Below, piece by piece: positions 1-5,282 of a stretch of 8,534 nt of DNA (position 1 is the stretch's first letter; each line of letters starts with the position of its first letter). The position numbers were made by a program, and so were the translations under genes. The notes under the pieces are model-generated. The model saw only the letters and a list, made by a program, of their open reading frames with translations, had not been told where the DNA came from and searched no databases. The DNA comes from Microbacteriaceae bacterium (GTDB lineage Bacteria; Actinomycetota; Actinomycetes; Actinomycetales; Microbacteriaceae): the NCBI GenBank assembly GCA_012719255.1, contig JAAYAS010000006.1:1-8534 (forward strand), read 5' to 3'.

Positions 1-87
1 CAGCCGCAGCCACACCCGAAGGGTCTCTGGCTGGATGTGCAGCAGGTCTGCAGCCTGGCGGATGGTCAGGTGGGTTTCGTCGCTCAT
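1..87 (-). CDS. Excisionase-like helix-turn-helix protein, N-terminal part (runs off the left edge)
   Basis: Only the first 29 codons are inside the window. The start ATG (87-85) is preceded by a good Shine-Dalgarno GGAGG (97-93) with a 5-nt spacer. The peptide begins MSDETHLTIRQAADLL and continues with IQPETLRVWLR. This is the beginning of an HTH_17/MerR-like winged helix as found in excisionases and AlpA-type regulators: 'LTxxxAAxLLxxxxxTLRxW' is the recognition helix-turn-helix. Such proteins bend DNA at att sites or act as small transcription regulators of mobile elements. The gene is divergent from a repressor-like gene and sits about 380 bp from a tRNA end, so a role in prophage or integrative-element excision, or a Cro-like early regulator, is likely. 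A MerR-family regulator cannot be excluded because the C-terminal part is missing. Confidence 0.7.
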   Translation of the reverse strand, partial: MSDETHLTIRQAADLLHIQPETLRVWLRL

Positions 88-104
88 GGACGCCTCCGCG
101 TGTA

Positions 105-151
105 GATGTACGGTTATGCGTACATCTCTACCATACGCAAACGCGTACATC
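105..151. promoter_or_regulatory. Divergent operator/promoter between the excisionase-like and repressor-like genes
   Basis: A perfect 8-bp inverted repeat GATGTACG (105-112) / CGTACATC (119-126) has a 6-nt spacer. A third half-site, CGTACATC (144-151), lies in direct orientation 25 bp from the second; with its leading G the 9-mer GCGTACATC is repeated (118-126 and 143-151). On the minus strand a possible promoter is TTGCGT (140-135) with CATAAC (118-113) at 16-bp spacing. Its -10 would lie inside the palindrome, so a bound dimer would block the leftward gene. The most likely ligand is the product of the adjacent rightward XRE gene. The binding protein is inference; the repeats are seen directly. 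Confidence 0.6.
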
Positions 152-155
152 GGCG

Positions 156-161
156 TAGAAT
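156..161 (+). promoter_or_regulatory. -10 hexamer TAGAAT for a leaderless repressor mRNA
   Basis: TAGAAT ends 7 nt before the ATG at 169, so transcription would start at or next to the first base of the start codon. No Shine-Dalgarno sequence precedes this ATG or the alternative ATG at 160. No convincing -35 is seen. The hexamer overlaps the alternative ATG, which argues for the start at 169. Confidence 0.45.
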
Positions 162-168
162 GACGTCC

Positions 169-513
169 ATGAGTACGTCAGTTTCACCGAACCCGGAAGC
201 CACAGCGAGAGAGGCCGTCAACGCACGCATCCACGGCCTGCTCTTCAAAGCACGCTTGACGAAGCGCGAGCTGGCAGAGCGCCTTCACCTCGGCAGCACA
301 GCGACTTCTCGCAAGCTGAACGGCCATGCACCGTGGACCCTCGATGAACTGATGACGCTGTCAACGGTGCTCGAGACATCCGTTGCCTACCTCGTGGGCG
401 AAGTAAGCAGCGACGCGCCGCTACGCGCCACTAGCAACGCGCAACGCCTGAGCGCCGCGGACGCGGAGATGGTGGGGCGGACGGGACTTGAACCCGTGAC
501 CGATGGATTATGA
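169..513 (+). CDS. Small XRE-type HTH repressor-like protein whose C-terminus is encoded by the tRNA complement
   Basis: A 114-aa protein. Residues about 18-77 form a compact XRE/Cro-like helical fold, with the helix-turn-helix at about 31-51 (LTKRELAERLHLGS, then SRKLNG) and the typical closing helix TLDELMTLSTVLETSVAYLVG. It should bind the inverted repeat upstream of its own gene and act as the repressor of an integrated element. The start at 169 is chosen for its position relative to the TAGAAT box; 160 (MTSM...) is possible. The last 14 residues (MVGRTGLEPVTDGL, codons 469-510) are read from the complement of the tRNA-Met gene, and the stop TGA (511-513) overlaps the anticodon. In the two lines I counted, G+C is 60-65%, against 73% in a line of the nearby SDR gene, and codons such as TTG, TCA and GCA are used. 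This supports foreign origin. The exact phage or element family is unknown. Confidence 0.75.
   Translation: MSTSVSPNPEATAREAVNARIHGLLFKARLTKRELAERLHLGSTATSRKLNGHAPWTLDELMTLSTVLETSVAYLVGEVSSDAPLRATSNAQRLSAADAEMVGRTGLEPVTDGL
470..513. other. Putative attachment-site junction (att) in the 3' half of tRNA-Met
   Basis: Tyrosine integrases commonly recombine in the anticodon-to-3'-end half of tRNA genes, and the incoming element then supplies the replacement 3' half. Here the sequence left of 470 has lower G+C and carries excisionase-like and repressor-like genes, while the tRNA 5' side (right) carries its own promoter. This is the expected layout of one junction. The right limit of the identity core cannot be set because the partner copy lies outside the window. 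The interval runs from the tRNA 3' end to the end of the repressor frame. Confidence 0.5.
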
Positions 514-546
514 GTCCACTGCTCTGACCTGCTGAGCTACCGCCCC
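470..546 (-). tRNA. tRNA-Met (CAT), CCA end encoded
   Basis: Read on the minus strand, it folds into a full cloverleaf: acceptor GGGGCGG/CCGCCCC (7 bp), D stem GCTC/GAGC, anticodon stem GTGGA/TCCAT with one G-T pair, loop CTCATAA with anticodon CAT (512-510), T stem ACGGG/CCCGT with loop TTCAAGT, discriminator A and an encoded CCA (472-470). The paired 1-72 position and the lack of GGG/CCC in the anticodon stem exclude the initiator tRNA. An elongator tRNA-Met is most likely. A tRNA-Ile with lysidine-modified CAT cannot be fully excluded. The 3' half is probably the attachment site of the element to the left. Confidence 0.95.
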
Positions 547-556
547 GAACATCAGC

Positions 557-562
557 ATCGTA
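557..562 (-). promoter_or_regulatory. -10 element TACGAT for tRNA-Met
   Basis: On the minus strand TACGAT ends 10 nt before the mature tRNA 5' end, giving a short leader of a few nucleotides. This fits the TAnnnT consensus of actinobacterial housekeeping promoters. No clear -35 is seen. It shows that the tRNA is transcribed from the chromosomal (right) side. Confidence 0.45.
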
Positions 563-648
563 CGCGCTCGGCGGACTCACAGCGGGCACTCCGGCGCTTC
601 GACACGAACGCGATGCCGCCGCACATCCCGAGTCCATATCGTGATGAA

Positions 649-654
649 TATACA
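649..654 (+). promoter_or_regulatory. Possible -10 (TATACA) of the DUF2202 lipoprotein gene
   Basis: TATACA sits in a short AT-rich stretch that stands out in this GC-rich DNA, about 31 bp before the start codon. The -35 region (around TCCCGA, 626-631) matches no consensus, so this is only a candidate. Confidence 0.3.
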
Positions 655-684
655 ACCGAAGACGGACGCACTGAGGGGTCCATC

Positions 685-1317
685 ATGTTCTCACCGCACC
701 ATCACTCCCCCGCCCGCACCGCCGCCGCGATGCTCGCCGGATTCGCCGCCATCGCGCTGCTCGCGGGATGCACCACCACCGCGACCACCGGCGCCGACGG
801 CGCGAGCACGGCGGCACCGGGCGGGAGCACCGCCGCGAGCGTCGACCCCGGCGCCGCCGAGACCGCCCCGGGCGAGCGGGCCGCCGAGCAGCGCTCGGAG
901 GCCGACGAGCTCCTCCTCTACATCATCGAGGAGGAGAAGCTCGCCCACGACGTCTACGCGGCGATGGCGGAGATCCACGACCGCAATCCGTTCGCGAACA
1001 TCATGGAGTCGGAGATCCAGCATCAGGAGCTGCTCGTGCCGATCCTCGCCGAGCGCGGCCTCGACGACCCGCGCACCGGCGTCGAGGGCACGTTCACGAA
1101 CCCCGAGATCCAGGCGCTCCACGACGAGTTCGTCGCCCAGGGCGAGCAGTCGTGGTCGGCGGCGATCGAGGTCGGCATCGCGATCGAGGAGGCCGACATC
1201 CGCGACCTCGAGGCGGCGATCGAGGCCGAGACCGACCCGGCGGCGATCGCCGCCTACGAGCGGCTGCTCGCGGGCAGCGAGAACCATCTCGAGGCGTTCC
1301 AGCGCCAGCAGCGCTGA
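685..1317 (+). CDS. DUF2202 ferritin-like lipoprotein
   Basis: A 210-aa precursor. The ATG at 685 is chosen because GAGGGG (673-678) precedes it at 6 nt and because the signal peptide then sits at the N-terminus. A short His-rich start and Arg11 lead into a hydrophobic segment (about 12-27) ending in the lipobox LLAGC, so Cys29 should be lipidated and the protein anchored on the outer face of the membrane. Residues about 30-70 are a Thr/Ala/Gly-rich linker. Residues about 72-207 match DUF2202, a four-helix ferritin-like fold: EEEKLAHDVY (82-91), NIMESEIQHQE (105-115), the GIAIEEADIRDLE helix (164-176) and SENHLEAF (198-205). These Glu/His residues sit where ferritin-like proteins bind a di-metal centre. 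The family's function is not established; metal or redox roles are only inferred. It stands alone, between the tRNA and the SDR gene. Confidence 0.9.
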   Translation: MFSPHHHSPARTAAAMLAGFAAIALLAGCTTTATTGADGASTAAPGGSTAASVDPGAAETAPGERAAEQRSEADELLLYIIEEEKLAHDVYAAMAEIHDRNPFANIMESEIQHQELLVPILAERGLDDPRTGVEGTFTNPEIQALHDEFVAQGEQSWSAAIEVGIAIEEADIRDLEAAIEAETDPAAIAAYERLLAGSENHLEAFQRQQR

Positions 1318-1410
1318 TCGCGCGCCGGGATCGCTCAGATCTCCGCCACTACTGTCGCTGATGAGATGCGTTCTCGCGCATCCGCCCCGATGCTCAGCAG
1401 GAGGACCCCT
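1318..1410 (+). promoter_or_regulatory. Leader region of the SDR gene: possible -10, inverted repeat and strong RBS
   Basis: This 93-bp gap holds a possible -10 TACTGT (1350-1355), a 6-bp inverted repeat GATGCG (1365-1370) / CGCATC (1377-1382) with a 6-nt spacer just downstream of the predicted transcription start, and a perfect AGGAGG (1399-1404) 6 nt before the ATG at 1411. The inverted repeat could be an operator. No hairpin terminator for the upstream lipoprotein gene is evident, so read-through is possible. Confidence 0.4.
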
Positions 1411-2190
1411 ATGACCGACACCACCTACCCCGTGCTCCAGGACAAGGTCGCCATCGTCACCGGCGCCGCGATGGGCATGGGCGAGGCCACCGCCCACCTG
1501 TTCGCCGAGGCCGGCGCGAAGGTCGTCGTCGCCGACTTCAACGACGACCTCGGCCCGAAGGTCGCCGAGGCGATCAAGGCCGCCGGCGGCGAGGCCGCCT
1601 TCGTGAAGGTCGACGTGTCGAACGAGGAGCAGGTCGAGGCGATGGTGAAGTTCGCCGTCGACACCTACGGCCGCCTCGACGTCGCCGTGAACAACGCCGC
1701 CCGCGCCCCCGACCAGGGACCGATCCACGAGTTCGACCCGGAGGTCTGGGACGGCGTCATGGCGGTCGACCTCAAGGGCACCGCGCTCTGCCTCAAGCAC
1801 GAGATCCGCCAGATGCGCGCCCAGGGCGACGGCGGCTCGATCATCAACATCTCGTCGGTCTCCGGCTTCCGCCCGCAGCCCGACAACCCCGCCTACGTCT
1901 CGGCGAAGCACGGCGTGGTCGGCCTCACGAAGGCCGCCGCCGTCGAGAACGGCATGGAGGGCATCCGCATCAACTCGGTCGCGCCCGGCGCGATCGACAC
2001 CCCGATGCTCCGCGACGCGCTCGACCGCTTCGGCTTCGACGCCGACGCCTACGCGCAGCAGCTGTCGACGCTCGGCCGGTTCGGCCAGGCGCGCGAGATC
2101 GCCCAGGGCACCCTGTGGCTCGCCTCCGACGCCTCGTCGTACGTGCACGGCACGACGCTGCAGATCGACGGCGGCTACATCAACCGCTGA
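1411..2190 (+). CDS. Short-chain dehydrogenase/reductase (SDR), probably NAD(H)-dependent
   Basis: A 259-aa classical SDR of normal length. The start at 1411 follows AGGAGG. The Rossmann nucleotide-binding motif TGAAMGMG is at 17-24. Asp42 at the end of the second strand (VVVADF) favours NAD over NADP. D68-V69 contacts adenine, and N94-N95-A96-A97 is the NNAG-type motif. The catalytic residues are S149 (NISSVSG), Y162 and K166 (YVSAK). The C-terminus ends with the family's HGTTLQIDGGY. The usual catalytic-tetrad Asn after the fourth helix is Asp here (VDLKGT, D120). The substrate (an alcohol, keto acid, steroid-like or sugar compound) cannot be told from sequence. The gene is cytosolic, monocistronic, and ends in a hairpin shared with proA. 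Confidence 0.93.
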   Translation: MTDTTYPVLQDKVAIVTGAAMGMGEATAHLFAEAGAKVVVADFNDDLGPKVAEAIKAAGGEAAFVKVDVSNEEQVEAMVKFAVDTYGRLDVAVNNAARAPDQGPIHEFDPEVWDGVMAVDLKGTALCLKHEIRQMRAQGDGGSIINISSVSGFRPQPDNPAYVSAKHGVVGLTKAAAVENGMEGIRINSVAPGAIDTPMLRDALDRFGFDADAYAQQLSTLGRFGQAREIAQGTLWLASDASSYVHGTTLQIDGGYINR

Positions 2191-2207
2191 CGCCCGCCCG
2201 GACGACG

Positions 2208-2242
2208 ACCGCCCCGCATCCCCTCTCGGGATGCGGGGCGGT
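2208..2242. terminator. Bidirectional hairpin terminator between the SDR gene and proA
   Basis: A perfect 15-bp stem, ACCGCCCCGCATCCC (2208-2222) with GGGATGCGGGGCGGT (2228-2242), closes a 5-nt loop. It lies 18 bp after the SDR stop and 18 bp after the proA stop on the other strand, as expected for a shared terminator of convergent genes. Neither side has a real T-run, which is common in high-GC actinobacteria. Confidence 0.85.
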
Positions 2243-2260
2243 TCGCGTTCGCGTCGCGGG

Positions 2261-3559
2261 CTACGGGCGCGCCTGGCCGTCGCCGTTCACGACCCACTTC
2301 GTGGTGGTGAGCTCGGCGAGGCCCATCGGGCCGCGGGCGTGGAGCTTCTGCGTCGAGATGCCGAGCTCGGCGCCGAGCCCGAACTCGCCGCCGTCGGTGA
2401 AGCGCGTCGAGGCGTTCACCATCACGACCGCGGCGTCGACCTCGGCGACGAACTTCTCGGCCGCCTTCAGCGACTCGGTGAGGATCGCCTCGGTGTGGCC
2501 CGACGAGTAGCGGCGGATGTGATCGATCGCCTCGTCGAGCGACTCGACGGTGCGCACCGCGAGGTCGTAGTCGAGGTACTCGGTCGCCCAGTCGTCGTCG
2601 GTGGCGGCGACGATCGAGCCGCCGCCGGGGATCGCGTCGCGGCTCGCGTCGTCGGCGTGCAGGCGCACGTTCGCCTCGGCGAGCGCGGCGGCGACGCGCG
2701 GCAGGAACTCGGCGGCGACGTCGCGGTGCACGAGCAGCGACTCGACGGCGTTGCAGACGCCGACGCGCTGGGTCTTCGCGTTCATCACGATCGGCAGCGC
2801 CGCCTCGAGGTCGGCCGAGGCGTCGACGAAGATGTGCACGTTGCCGGTGCCGGTCTCGATCACCGGCACCACCGACTCCTCGACGACGGTGCGGATCAGC
2901 GAGGCGCCGCCGCGGGGCACGAGCACGTCGATGAGGCCGCGGGCGCGCATCATCGCGACGCCGCCGGGCCGGCCGTACTCGTCGACGGTCTGCACGAGAT
3001 CGCGGGGCAGGCCCTGCTGCTCGAGCGCGTCGGCGAGCACCCGCACGATGACGGTGTTCGACTCGAGCGCCGCCGCGCCGCCGCGGAGGATCACCGCGTT
3101 GCCCGACTTCAGCGCGAGGCCGGCGGCGTCGACGGTGACGTTCGGGCGGGCCTCGTAGATCATGCCGACGACGCCCATCGGCACGCGCAGCTGCTTGAGC
3201 CGCAGGCCGTTCTCGAGGGTCGAGCCGCGCACGATCTCGCCGACCGGGTCGGGCAGGCCGGCGACCTCGCGCAGCGCGTCGGCGATGCCGCGGATGCGCG
3301 ACTCGTCGAGCGCGAGGCGGTCGAGCAGGCCCGACGACAGGCCGTTGTCGCGGCCGCGCGCCATGTCCTTCTCGTTCGCGGCGATGATGTCGGCGGCGTT
3401 CGCCTCGAGCGCGTCGGCGCAGGCGCGCAGCGCCGCGTCCTTGACGGCGCGGGTCGCGGTGGCGAGCGGGCGGGCGGCGACGCGGGCGCGCTCGGCGACG
3501 GCGCGCACCGCGGCGTCGACGTCGTCGGTGGCGGGGGCGGGAGTCACGATCTCGGTCAT
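2261..3559 (-). CDS. proA: Gamma-glutamyl phosphate reductase (glutamate-5-semialdehyde dehydrogenase)
   Basis: A 432-aa cytosolic aldehyde-dehydrogenase-fold enzyme of the usual family length. It reduces gamma-glutamyl phosphate with NADPH to glutamate 5-semialdehyde, the second step of proline synthesis from glutamate. Visible motifs: GVVGMIYEARPNVTVDA (about 129-145), the nucleotide-binding KSGNAVILRGG (151-161), the LVPRGGASLI segment (213-222), and the active-site NAKTQRVGVCNA with catalytic Cys269. The C-terminal FGLGAELGISTQKLHARGPMG is the conserved oligomer/substrate segment. It lies 74 bp downstream of proB on the same strand, and the two enzymes normally act together because the intermediate is labile. 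A -10 box right before the ATG suggests an own leaderless transcript in addition to any read-through from proB. Confidence 0.98.
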   Translation of the reverse strand: MTEIVTPAPATDDVDAAVRAVAERARVAARPLATATRAVKDAALRACADALEANAADIIAANEKDMARGRDNGLSSGLLDRLALDESRIRGIADALREVAGLPDPVGEIVRGSTLENGLRLKQLRVPMGVVGMIYEARPNVTVDAAGLALKSGNAVILRGGAAALESNTVIVRVLADALEQQGLPRDLVQTVDEYGRPGGVAMMRARGLIDVLVPRGGASLIRTVVEESVVPVIETGTGNVHIFVDASADLEAALPIVMNAKTQRVGVCNAVESLLVHRDVAAEFLPRVAAALAEANVRLHADDASRDAIPGGGSIVAATDDDWATEYLDYDLAVRTVESLDEAIDHIRRYSSGHTEAILTESLKAAEKFVAEVDAAVVMVNASTRFTDGGEFGLGAELGISTQKLHARGPMGLAELTTTKWVVNGDGQARP

Positions 3560-3565
3560 GCGGCA

Positions 3566-3571
3566 ATCCTA
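3566..3571 (-). promoter_or_regulatory. -10 TAGGAT for leaderless proA mRNA
   Basis: On the minus strand TAGGAT is followed by six bases (TGCCGC) and then the proA ATG, which would put the transcription start at the A of the start codon. No Shine-Dalgarno is present upstream of the ATG. No -35 consensus is visible. Confidence 0.5.
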
Positions 3572-3590
3572 GCCAGCGGCCGCTGACCGG

Positions 3591-3610
3591 CCCGCCCCGC
3601 CCCGCCCCGC
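3591..3610. repeat. Four tandem CCCGC units in the proB-proA gap
   Basis: Four exact pentanucleotide copies lie in the 74-bp spacer between proB and proA. It is probably a slippage-prone simple repeat. It is not a hairpin, and no regulatory role can be shown. Confidence 0.8.
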
Positions 3611-3633
3611 GCTGCCGCCCGCTCCCGACGCGC

Positions 3634-4860
3634 TCAGTCGGCCACGGGCATCCGCGCCCCCGGCGCGATCGGCGCGCCGCCGAGGTCGGTGACCGTCGGG
3701 CGCACGAGCGCGAGGTCGTCGCGGTGCACGATCGAGCGGATGCGGTGGTCGCCGAAGTGCTCGCGCAGCTCGTCGCTCGAGCGGCCGAGCATCGGCGCGA
3801 GCTCGACCGCGTCGTAGCCGACGAAGCCGTGCGCGACCGGCTCGCCCTGCTCGGTGAGGATCTCGACGGGATCGCCGGCGACGAAGTCGCCCTCGGTGCG
3901 GCGGATGCCGGGGGCGAGCAGCGACGCGCCCCGCTCGCGCAGCGCGCGCACGGCGCCGGCGTCGATGAAGATGCGCCCGTGCATCGCCGCGGCGTGCTCG
4001 AGCCACACCTTGCGGCGGCTCGCGCGGTTCGGCGAGGCGGTGAACCAGGTGCCGACATCGGCCCCGGCGAAGGCCGGCCCGACGTTCGCGGCGGTGGTGA
4101 GCATCACCGGGATGCCGGTCTGCGTCGCCATCTCGGCCGATTGCAGCTTCGTCACCATGCCGCCGGTGCCGAACGACGAGCCGCGGCCGGTGACCTCGAC
4201 GTCGGCGACGTCGGCGAGGTCGGTGACGAGCGGGATGCGGCGGGCGCCGGGCTGCGAGGGCGGCGCGTCGTAGAGGCCGTCGACGTCGGTGAGGAGCACG
4301 AGCGCGTCGGCGCGCACGAGCTGGGCGACGAGGGCGGCGAGCCGGTCGTTGTCGCCGAAGCGCAGCTCGCTCGTCGCGAGCGCGTCGTTCTCGTTGACGA
4401 TCGGCACCGCGCCGAGCTCCATGAGCCGGTCGAGCACCTGCAGGGCGTTGCGGTAGCGGGCGCGGTGCACGGTGTCGGCGGCGGTCATCAGCACCTGGCC
4501 GACGGTGATGTCGTAGGCGCCGAACGCATCGGTGTAGGTCGCCATCAGCGACGACTGGCCGACGGCGGCGGCCGCCTGCGCGGTCGCGACGTCGTCGGGC
4601 CGCCGCTCGAGGCCGAGGGGCATGAACCCGGCCGAGATCGAGCCGGAGGTGACGAGCACGACCTCGGTGCCCCGCTCGACGACGCCGGCGAGCACGTCGA
4701 CGAGCTTGCGCAGCGCCGGCACGTTGAGCCGGCCGTCGGCGCGGGTGAGCGACGACGATCCGATCTTCACCACCACCCGGCCGGCCGCGGGGAGGTCGGA
4801 GCGCTCCCGGGCGCCGGCGGTCGCGCGGTGGTCGTGGCGGGCGTCTGCTGATGCGGTCAC
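3634..4860 (-). CDS. proB: Glutamate 5-kinase with C-terminal PUA domain
   Basis: A 408-aa enzyme that phosphorylates glutamate with ATP to gamma-glutamyl phosphate, the committed and normally proline-inhibited first step of proline synthesis. The amino-acid-kinase domain shows VVVKIGSSSLT (29-39), TSGSISAGF (71-79), VNENDA (155-160), FGDND (168-172), TDVDGLY (191-197) and GTGGMVTKL (231-239). The C-terminal part from about residue 296 (GRIFIDAGAVRAL, then GDPVEI) is the PUA domain typical of the long ProB form. The start is GTG at 4860; it gives about 27 extra N-terminal residues before the kinase fold, explaining the length above the 367 of E. coli. The -10-like CACAAT 6 nt upstream supports this start as leaderless. 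It forms a proBA pair with the downstream gene and is divergent from the thiamine-binding gene. Confidence 0.98.
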   Translation of the reverse strand: MTASADARHDHRATAGARERSDLPAAGRVVVKIGSSSLTRADGRLNVPALRKLVDVLAGVVERGTEVVLVTSGSISAGFMPLGLERRPDDVATAQAAAAVGQSSLMATYTDAFGAYDITVGQVLMTAADTVHRARYRNALQVLDRLMELGAVPIVNENDALATSELRFGDNDRLAALVAQLVRADALVLLTDVDGLYDAPPSQPGARRIPLVTDLADVADVEVTGRGSSFGTGGMVTKLQSAEMATQTGIPVMLTTAANVGPAFAGADVGTWFTASPNRASRRKVWLEHAAAMHGRIFIDAGAVRALRERGASLLAPGIRRTEGDFVAGDPVEILTEQGEPVAHGFVGYDAVELAPMLGRSSDELREHFGDHRIRSIVHRDDLALVRPTVTDLGGAPIAPGARMPVAD

Positions 4861-4866
4861 CGTTCC

Positions 4867-4872
4867 ATTGTG
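4867..4872 (-). promoter_or_regulatory. -10-like CACAAT for leaderless proB mRNA
   Basis: On the minus strand CACAAT is followed by GGAACG and then the GTG start, the same 6-nt distance as at proA. An ATG inside it (ATGGAACGGTGA) is out of frame and stops after three codons, so it is not the start. No -35 consensus is seen. Confidence 0.42.
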
Positions 4873-4928
4873 CCGTGCCGGCGCGCCGCGCCGCGCTCGG
4901 CGTTGCGCGAACGGTGAGGCGGGCGCGG

Positions 4929-4934
4929 GAGAAT
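4929..4934 (+). promoter_or_regulatory. -10-like GAGAAT for the thiamine-binding protein gene
   Basis: GAGAAT is followed by CGCCCC (6 nt) and ATG at 4941. The layout matches the leaderless signals at proA, proB and def, but the first base deviates from TAnnnT. No Shine-Dalgarno is obvious. Confidence 0.35.
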
Positions 4935-4940
4935 CGCCCC

Positions 4941-5282
4941 ATGCTCGCAGCCTTCTCCATCGCCCCGTCCGGTCCGCCCTCCGACCCCTCGGTCGAGGCC
5001 GACGCCCCCGGCTCGTACCACCGCGCCGTCGCCGCCGCCGTCGAGGTGGTGCGCGCCTCCGGCCTCCCGAACGAGACCACGGCGATGTTCACGACGATCG
5101 AGGGCGAGTGGGACGAGGTGATGGCGGTGATCAAGGCGGCGACCGAGGCGATCGGCCGCTACGGCTCGCGCGTGTCGCTCGTGCTCAAGGCCGACATCCG
5201 CCCGGGCGTCACCGGCGACCTCGCCGGCAAGGTCGAGCGGGTCGAGGCCGAGCTCGAGCGCCGCGCGGGCGAGGACCGCTAG
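4941..5282 (+). CDS. MTH1187/YkoF-like (DUF77) thiamine-binding protein
   Basis: A 113-aa protein of the usual family size. It begins MLAAFSIAPSG and has the family's SYHRAVAAAVEVVRASGLPNET (about 25-46), MFTTIEGEWDEVM (about 49-61), VSLVLKADIRPG (about 78-89) and the closing KVERVEAEL (about 97-105). Members are small ferredoxin-like-fold cytosolic proteins that form oligomers; YkoF and relatives bind thiamine or related pyrimidines. A role in thiamine salvage or binding is family knowledge, not shown by neighbours, since no thi or ykoCDE genes are seen. It is divergent from proB with an 80-bp gap and its TAG stop overlaps the stop of the convergent glycosyltransferase gene. Confidence 0.9.
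   Translation: MLAAFSIAPSGPPSDPSVEADAPGSYHRAVAAAVEVVRASGLPNETTAMFTTIEGEWDEVMAVIKAATEAIGRYGSRVSLVLKADIRPGVTGDLAGKVERVEAELERRAGEDR

Noticed and set aside
106..168. Upstream extension of the repressor gene to ATG 106
   Set aside because: It would place the operator palindrome inside the coding region, has no ribosome site, and codes for basic residues not typical of the family; 169 (or 160) fits the promoter.
431..655. Minus-strand open frame reading through tRNA-Met (GSSAGQSSGLIIHRSRVQVP)
   Set aside because: This is the familiar false protein obtained by translating a tRNA gene.
691..2148. Long open frame on the minus strand opposite the lipoprotein and SDR genes
   Set aside because: It is antisense to two genes with clear family motifs, is made of Arg/Gly/Val/Asp-rich low-complexity sequence, and comes from the GC-rich codon bias.
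3591..3610. CCCGC tandem repeat considered as a CRISPR or phase-variation tract
   Set aside because: Only four 5-bp units, no spacers, outside coding sequence and not between promoter elements; it is kept only as a simple repeat.
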